This document shows, in pieces, positions 8,165 to 12,089 of a stretch of DNA of 12,089 nucleotides (positions within the stretch are counted from its first letter, which is position 1; each line of letters starts with the position of its first letter). Under the pieces are notes generated by a model. It saw only the letters and a list, made by a program, of their open reading frames with translations. It was not told the origin of the DNA and ran no database searches. The DNA comes from Candidatus Sphingobacterium stercoripullorum. Lineage in GTDB: Bacteria; Bacteroidota; Bacteroidia; Sphingobacteriales; Sphingobacteriaceae. A program made the translations under genes and the position numbers. Where the stretch lies: positions 1 to 12,089 of the forward strand of contig DXEZ01000272.1 of the NCBI GenBank assembly GCA_019114715.1. Direction: 5' to 3'.

Positions 8165-8650
8165 ATGACAATTAAAAAACACCGTTTTCTCCTGGTAATT
8201 GCTTTGGTAGCGATTACCCTAATAGCTTTTCCTGATGCGTCCCTCGGTCAAGAAATTGAGGTAGAAAACTCCATAGAGATAGATGACTTGCAAATCGACG
8301 TAAAGTCAGCGAAAATTGATACTGCCGGGAACGCCATAGTGGAGCTTTTTTTAATCTCCTACAAGAAAAATCCGCGCGAATTAAAAGTCAATACGTTTTC
8401 CAGCACACTTTTAGACGAGAAGCTAAACGAACATTTCTACTCTGAAATGCAGATGGGTAATGTGTTAGTCCTTTTTGAACAAAAACAAAACTATATTAAC
8501 TATTTAATACACACCAAACCCGTGCTGTTAAAGATACAAGTAAATAACTGGCCCGAAGATGCTGCACTTTCTTATGCAAAGTTTGTTTTCCAAGAGTCTG
8601 GGAAAGAAGGAAAGTTCCTTGAAACTTTAATTCCCCTCCAAAAAGACTAG
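8165..8650 (+). CDS. Secreted protein of unknown function
   Basis: I do not recognise this 161-residue protein. It starts with a clear signal peptide: basic residues 4-7, a hydrophobic core at 8-22, and a probable cut after SLG at 28, leaving about 133 residues. There is no lipoprotein cysteine, and no cysteine at all, in the mature part. The mature region alternates hydrophobic and charged residues (for example 39-70 and 95-120), which suggests a small beta-rich fold in the periplasm or exported. No catalytic motif is evident. The ATG at 8165 follows an A-rich spacer without a Shine-Dalgarno, 11 nt after the DUF4293 stop, so it is probably the second gene of that transcript. It ends 17 nt from the convergent gene at 8668. 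Confidence 0.72.
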   Translation: MTIKKHRFLLVIALVAITLIAFPDASLGQEIEVENSIEIDDLQIDVKSAKIDTAGNAIVELFLISYKKNPRELKVNTFSSTLLDEKLNEHFYSEMQMGNVLVLFEQKQNYINYLIHTKPVLLKIQVNNWPEDAALSYAKFVFQESGKEGKFLETLIPLQKD

Positions 8651-8667
8651 AAACAAACAGGTGCTTT

Positions 8668-9210
8668 TTAACCTCTAAAACGAATGCGCTGCTGTTTTTC
8701 AGCCATTTTCATTTGTTCGCGCATGAGATCAATTTGATCTTTTAATAGTTTGTTTTTATCAGCTTTTTGTGCTTCTTTCATTAGGCGCTCCGCCTCTCTT
8801 TTATTCCTTTTAGCCATAGCTATGCCCGCTAGGCTAAGCTTAGCTAAAGCAATATTATGATCCATATGGATTCCTAAAGATAATGCTTTCTTGAAATATT
8901 TCTCCGACTTCATTGGTGCACGTTGCGACTCTACTAAACCAAGTAACATATGATAATACCCGTGCTGAGCACCGATTAATTCTTTCTCGTAATTTTTGAT
9001 TTTCAATATCCACCGTTCGGCTTTTTCCATGTTTTGCCTACGCATAAAAAGCTGCGCGATTAACATCTTCTCATTAAAAAATACGGTAACCCATGCAAGC
9101 AATACTATAAATATAGCGAGAATACCCCAACCCCAATGCCCTGTCCAAAACAAAGCCACTGTGCCTAAAGTCAATAAAGAACAAATAATAATTCGTACTA
9201 AATTAGTCAT
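8668..9210 (-). CDS. Small membrane protein with TPR-like helical repeats
   Basis: This 180-residue protein has two N-terminal hydrophobic helices (about 5-23 and 28-45) joined by a short GHWGWG turn, forming a membrane hairpin. The remainder, predicted cytoplasmic, contains three helix pairs resembling degenerate tetratricopeptide repeats (about 52-75, 84-112 and 117-150; note YFKKALSLG and EAERLMKEAQKAD). A basic, Met/Gln/Lys-rich tail (150-180) is likely helical or coiled-coil. Such architecture suggests a protein-protein scaffold at the inner membrane; I infer no more specific role. It is a single gene, divergent from ung and convergent with the secreted-protein gene. No strong promoter is evident; a near-match to the -7 box (GATATTTG) lies at 9268-9275 on the minus strand. 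Confidence 0.75.
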   Translation of the reverse strand: MTNLVRIIICSLLTLGTVALFWTGHWGWGILAIFIVLLAWVTVFFNEKMLIAQLFMRRQNMEKAERWILKIKNYEKELIGAQHGYYHMLLGLVESQRAPMKSEKYFKKALSLGIHMDHNIALAKLSLAGIAMAKRNKREAERLMKEAQKADKNKLLKDQIDLMREQMKMAEKQQRIRFRG

Positions 9211-9372
9211 ATCTACTTTTACAATCTTCTATCGCAGACCAAGTCTGAGTTATTAATAATACTTCTGCAAATATCGAAAAAGATAACCGCATTGTTAGCA
9301 TAACTCTAAAAAATAACCTCATTTACCGTAAAATCGACATTCAACTTATTATAAGCTAACCTAAGGAATCCT

Positions 9373-9380
9373 TATATTTG
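9373..9380 (+). promoter_or_regulatory. -7 box immediately upstream of ung
   Basis: TATATTTG exactly matches TAnnTTTG, and only AAC separates it from the ATG at 9384. Transcription would therefore begin at the start codon, a leaderless arrangement. No -33 TTG is apparent at 17-23 nt upstream. Confidence 0.55.
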
Positions 9381-9383
9381 AAC

Positions 9384-10058
9384 ATGACAAAATTGTACCA
9401 TAACAGCTGGGAAGGGCTGTTTCATCAAGAGTTTTCCAAAGATTATATGAAGATGCTCTCAGCATACATTCAATCTGAAAGAAACGCCTATAAAATTTAC
9501 CCACCCAGGGAGAAAGTGTTTCATGCCTTCCAGCTTACCCCTATGGAAAGCCTCAAAATAGTACTACTAGGGCAAGACCCCTATCACGGTCCAAACCAGG
9601 CGCATGGCTTGTCATTTTCGGTCCCAAAAGGGATACCCACACCTCCGTCTTTAAAAAACATTTTCAAAGAGCTCCAAGCAGACATCCCCGGCTTCACAAT
9701 TCCGACACACGGTGAGTTGAGCTCGTGGGCCCAGCAAGGGGTATTGCTATTAAACACAGTCCTCACCGTGCGAGAGAATCAAGCAAACACACATAAAAAC
9801 GCAGGATGGGAACAGTTCACCAACACCATCATTAAGAGCCTCTCGGAGAACAAATCGGGTTTAGTATTTATACTTTGGGGCGCAAATGCAAAAAGTAAAG
9901 CCCAATTAATAGATCCAGCTAAGCACCTGGTTTTAGAGGGAGTTCATCCTTCACCATTATCTGCTTATAGAGGATTTTTTGGTTGTAGACACTTTTCTAA
10001 AGCCAATGAGTATTTATTAAAACTCGGGAAAGAACCTATCGATTGGAATATCGATTAA
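9384..10058 (+). CDS. ung: Uracil-DNA glycosylase, family 1
   Basis: Ung removes uracil from DNA, starting base-excision repair after cytosine deamination or dUMP incorporation. The 224-residue protein has the water-activating motif GQDPYHG (63-69) with catalytic Asp65, Asn124 in LLLNTVLTV for uracil recognition, and the loop HPSPLSAYRGFFG (188-200) with catalytic His188. These match E. coli Asp64, Asn123 and His187 with a one-residue offset, so the enzyme should be active. A TTG two codons upstream (9378) is in frame but lies inside the promoter box, so the ATG at 9384 is the better start. The stop codon overlaps the convergent stop of the DUF6695-like gene, with TTAA shared at 10055-10058, leaving no room for a terminator between them. 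Confidence 0.96.
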   Translation: MTKLYHNSWEGLFHQEFSKDYMKMLSAYIQSERNAYKIYPPREKVFHAFQLTPMESLKIVLLGQDPYHGPNQAHGLSFSVPKGIPTPPSLKNIFKELQADIPGFTIPTHGELSSWAQQGVLLLNTVLTVRENQANTHKNAGWEQFTNTIIKSLSENKSGLVFILWGANAKSKAQLIDPAKHLVLEGVHPSPLSAYRGFFGCRHFSKANEYLLKLGKEPIDWNID

Positions 10059-11140
10059 GCGTATTTTATAGAAACCTTCTTTTTACGAACAACGGGATTA
10101 TCGCAATATAAAACTTCAATATGTGAAACTCTAATCTTAACCTCTAGCTGCTGAAAAGTGGTAAAGAGTAAGTGGCTATCGTAGGTGATAGAAAAAGGAA
10201 TATTCGGATTAAACCTCTCATCGGGCTTTCCTAAAACCTTATACTCAAGCTCCCCTCGGACATTATACCTAGAGATCTTATAGATTCCATCCCCAACATG
10301 ATCCGAAGTGTACCACGCGCCATCTCCCACACCACCCAGATAAATTGCATCATCGCCTAAGTTATGGGGACGCTGCCGAGATCTCATTTTTCCAATACTC
10401 AAGTCTTCAGGAAGTTGTTTTGCCCGCTTGGTAAATACATTGTCTCCTAGCTGCTTGACTAAAAAAAAGAAAGAGCCCCACCTATTCATTTTAAAATTCT
10501 TGACTCCTTGCTTGGGAGTGTATGAATAAATCATTCTGTCCTCAACCCCATTTACTAGGTTGCTCGTTGGACTAGCTTTAATTGTCTCAGGGAGATTCAA
10601 CCCATGAAAATAATGGAACCTACTAGTGGACTTCATTAGCATTCTCGCAATAAACCTAGAACAGTTGTTATTATTTTTAGCTACCGCTCCATAAGGGTAA
10701 GTACCCTGCGCTACACACGCATCTCCATATTGCTTCGCCAGCTCAAAATCAATGTTTGGGATTACAGAGAAATATAAAATACCGTCTCCATACATGTAGG
10801 GCTTGACCTCTTCGAAAGCTTCTGCTATTTCGAGCAAATTCTCAATCTTATTTCCACTAATCTCCGCCTTAGTATTAATAACAAGCTGGGGGTCTGAGAA
10901 TTTACTTCTCGCCCTCCCATAGCCTCTTGGAGCTATATACCTGCCAAAATCATAATACAACAGTTCACCTGTCTTGTGTGAAACAATAACCACCCCGGTA
11001 TGCCCCACTTTGAAGTTTAGATTTTTGACGATCCCTAATTTACGGAAGAACATCATCCACTTCTCATCGCCTCGAATCGTCGCATCAGGCCAAGCCAAAA
11101 CAATAGCAAAATCACGTAAATGAAGATCCTTTTTATTCAT
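10055..11140 (-). CDS. DUF6695-like protein, possible permuted-papain (NlpC/P60-type) fold
   Basis: This 361-residue protein has no signal peptide and no membrane helix. From recall it resembles the Bacteroidota family DUF6695, with an opening FAIVLAWPD, a KVGHTGVVIV segment (44-53), YYDFGRYIAPRGYGRAR (62-78) and NNNNCSRF (156-163). A His in GH-T-G followed by an acidic residue on the next strand and a Cys about 110 residues later is the order expected of circularly permuted papain-like domains (YiiX, LRAT, DUF830). Here the candidates are His47, Asp64 and Cys160; this is inference. Residues 200-361 form a second, charged beta-rich region with no motif I know. The gene starts 6 nt after the lrp stop and is probably co-transcribed with it. 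The substrate is unknown; family members of that fold act on amide or ester bonds. Confidence 0.72.
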   Translation of the reverse strand: MNKKDLHLRDFAIVLAWPDATIRGDEKWMMFFRKLGIVKNLNFKVGHTGVVIVSHKTGELLYYDFGRYIAPRGYGRARSKFSDPQLVINTKAEISGNKIENLLEIAEAFEEVKPYMYGDGILYFSVIPNIDFELAKQYGDACVAQGTYPYGAVAKNNNNCSRFIARMLMKSTSRFHYFHGLNLPETIKASPTSNLVNGVEDRMIYSYTPKQGVKNFKMNRWGSFFFLVKQLGDNVFTKRAKQLPEDLSIGKMRSRQRPHNLGDDAIYLGGVGDGAWYTSDHVGDGIYKISRYNVRGELEYKVLGKPDERFNPNIPFSITYDSHLLFTTFQQLEVKIRVSHIEVLYCDNPVVRKKKVSIKYA

Positions 11141-11146
11141 AATACT

Positions 11147-11617
11147 CTAATACGGCAACGGCAAAATCGGGTCGTCCTTACTGGTCGACATAATCACCAT
11201 CGTTTGAAAAGTTTTCACATATGGAATCTTTGCTATCTTCTCCATAATCACAGCTTCGTAGGCCTTAATATCTTTCACAAAAACCTTCAATACAAAGTCA
11301 CAATTACCCGTTACGTGATGACATTCGGTCACCTCTGGTATTCCTTTAACAGCCTCAACAAATTCTGGAATTGCATTGTGCGTATGAAAATCCAAGGATA
11401 TTTGGATGAAAGATTTTATCCCTAAACCAAGCTTTTCATCGTCCACTAACGCATGGTAACTTTTTATATAACCTGCATTCTCTAATTTCCTAACCCTCTC
11501 CAAAGTGGGCGCAGGAGATAGTCCAACGGTTGTGGCTATTTGAATATTCGTTATACGACCATTTTCCTGAAGAAGCTTCAGAATACGTAGATCAATTTTA
11601 TCGGGTTGGTATTGCAT
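11147..11617 (-). CDS. Lrp/AsnC family transcriptional regulator
   Basis: This DNA-binding regulator of 156 residues is expected to form dimers to octamers and to respond to an amino acid. The N-terminal winged helix-turn-helix covers about 5-58, with the HTH around 23-45 (TNIQIATTVGLSPAPTLERVRKL). The RAM effector domain spans about 66-143 and includes GNCDFVLKV (104-112), the conserved glycine/aspartate turn at the ligand site. Length and domain order are typical. Upstream, nine nucleotides before the ATG, is a 27-bp dyad (11626-11652) overlapping a promoter-like sequence, consistent with the autoregulation usual in the family. It is divergent from sufB, which it might also control, and heads a two-gene unit with the DUF6695-like gene. 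The effector and regulon cannot be read from sequence. Confidence 0.93.
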   Translation of the reverse strand: MQYQPDKIDLRILKLLQENGRITNIQIATTVGLSPAPTLERVRKLENAGYIKSYHALVDDEKLGLGIKSFIQISLDFHTHNAIPEFVEAVKGIPEVTECHHVTGNCDFVLKVFVKDIKAYEAVIMEKIAKIPYVKTFQTMVIMSTSKDDPILPLPY

Positions 11618-11625
11618 ATTCTGTG

Positions 11626-11652
11626 TTAACTATTTTCTTTACAAATAGTAAA
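11626..11652. promoter_or_regulatory. Dyad-symmetric candidate operator upstream of lrp
   Basis: The arms TTAACTATTT (11626-11635) and AAATAGTAAA (11643-11652) are inverted repeats matching at 9 of 10 positions around a 7-nt AT-rich spacer. The dyad ends 9 nt before the lrp ATG and overlaps a -7-like sequence, TATCTTTA, on the minus strand (11649-11656), which has a TTG 23 nt upstream. Size, AT-richness and position fit an Lrp-family autoregulatory site. Confidence 0.5.
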
Positions 11653-11828
11653 GATAAACATATATCTCAAAGTTAAACTCAAAACAGTATTCATTATTTG
11701 TTTTAAGGCCTTGATTTCATGCAAAAACTTGTAATAATATTTATTTTTTTCGCAATTTACATTATTTAAATAAAAGTATATACCATCAATGTCATATTTT
11801 ACGTATCAAAGGGCTATTGGTGGATGTT

Positions 11829-11863
11829 TTTGTCTTTAAATTCTATATTTTCTCTTAGCTTTG
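11829..11863 (+). promoter_or_regulatory. Promoter of sufB (-33 TTTG and -7 TAnnTTTG)
   Basis: TTTG at 11829-11832 and TAGCTTTG at 11856-11863 are separated by 23 nt, at the upper end of the 17-23 nt spacing reported for Flavobacterium-type promoters. This is the best two-part promoter in the window. Transcription should begin near 11868-11870, giving a leader of about 75 nt before the ATG at 11944. Confidence 0.6.
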
Positions 11864-11877
11864 CAATCGACAAACGC

Positions 11878-11909
11878 TTAAGAAGTCAGGCACAACCGGA
11901 CGTTCTTAA
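11878..11909 (+). promoter_or_regulatory. Hairpin or dyad in the sufB leader
   Basis: TTAAGAAGTC (11878-11887) can pair with GAC-G-TTCTTAA (11899-11909), ten base pairs with one bulged G and an 11-nt loop. It lies just downstream of the predicted start of transcription, and no T-tract follows, so it is not a terminator. It could be an operator dyad or an RNA leader structure; function is not established. Confidence 0.35.
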
Positions 11910-11943
11910 ACTATCAAACAAGTATAAATAGGTGATATAGGTT

Positions 11944-12089
11944 ATGAGTACAAAGGACGATGAAATTTTAAGGGAATTTGAGTCCCAGGAATATAAATAC
12001 GGCTTTACGACAGATATCGAAATGGAAATTGCGGCCAAAGGCCTCAATGAAGACACTGTTCGTTTTATTTCAGCCAAAAAAAATGAGCC
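11944..12089 (+). CDS. sufB: Fe-S cluster assembly protein SufB, N-terminal fragment
   Basis: The 48 full codons at the window's right edge encode the start of SufB, the scaffold that with SufC and SufD builds Fe-S clusters in the cytoplasm. The recognisable part is EYKYGFTTDIEMEIAAKGL (about 17-34), which corresponds to the usual SufB segment (EY.YGF.TDIE...GL.ED.VR.IS.KK.EP). The in-frame codon at 11938-11940 is TAG, so the ATG at 11944 is the earliest ATG start. An AGG 6-8 nt upstream may be a weak ribosome site. The gene continues beyond the window, and sufC, sufD and sufS probably follow, but that is not visible. It is divergent from the Lrp-type gene. Confidence 0.88.
   Translation, partial: MSTKDDEILREFESQEYKYGFTTDIEMEIAAKGLNEDTVRFISAKKNE

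Noticed and set aside
8640..8669. AAAAAG/CTTTTT inverted repeat between the convergent genes at 8650 and 8668, as a bidirectional terminator.
   Set aside because: The stem is six weak pairs with a loop of about 18 nt, and it overlaps the coding ends; not convincing.
9268..9275. GATATTTG on the minus strand as the promoter of the TPR-like membrane protein gene.
   Set aside because: It misses the first consensus base, no -33 TTG is nearby, and it is 58 nt from the start; mentioned in the gene entry but not called.
10055..11617. The Lrp and DUF6695-like pair as a defence or toxin-antitoxin system.
   Set aside because: The sizes and domains do not fit, there are no nuclease, toxin or mobile-element signals nearby, and the surroundings are housekeeping genes.

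Overview
The window is chromosomal, AT-rich DNA from a member of the Bacteroidota. Four things point there. DUF4293 is a family largely confined to that phylum. The DUF6695-like protein and the secreted M23 peptidase with long beta-rich C-terminal domains are common in it. There are at least seven copies of the phylum's -7 promoter box (TAnnTTTG) placed just upstream of genes. Shine-Dalgarno sites are weak or absent, and A-rich leaders precede the start codons. The gene mix leans towards Flavobacteriia or Cytophagia, but I cannot name a genus. I see no insertion sequence, phage, CRISPR array, tRNA or rRNA. The content is mostly housekeeping, and I found no clear undescribed multi-gene system.

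Layout, left to right. Positions 1-298 hold no gene, only a promoter for the first one. Next come a fumarylacetoacetate hydrolase-family enzyme (299-910, +), a 237-nt non-coding gap with a promoter, and a + strand run: secreted M23 peptidase, Bcp-type peroxiredoxin and class II glycyl-tRNA synthetase, ending at a strong intrinsic terminator (4907-4944). The minus strand then carries truA followed 20 nt later by an ABC exporter (7538 down to 5008). Divergent from truA is a + strand pair: a DUF4293 membrane protein and an unrecognised secreted protein (7665-8650). Convergent to that pair is a small membrane protein with TPR-like helices (9210-8668, -). Divergent again is uracil-DNA glycosylase (9384-10058, +), whose stop overlaps the stop of a DUF6695-like protein. 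That protein is the second gene of an Lrp/AsnC-regulator operon (11617-10055, -). Divergent from lrp, after a 326-nt regulatory gap, starts sufB of the Fe-S assembly pathway (11944 onward, cut by the window edge).

Functionally the genes cover cell-envelope remodelling (M23 peptidase, possibly the exporter and the small membrane proteins), translation (glyS, truA), DNA repair (ung), peroxide defence (bcp), Fe-S assembly (sufB) and amino-acid-responsive regulation (lrp). The points most worth a second look are the lrp operon with its 27-bp promoter dyad and its DUF6695-like partner, which has a possible permuted-papain His/Cys pair; the -7 boxes sitting 3-6 nt from the start codons of ung, truA and glyS, which suggest leaderless mRNAs; and the dyads near the M23-gene and sufB transcription starts.
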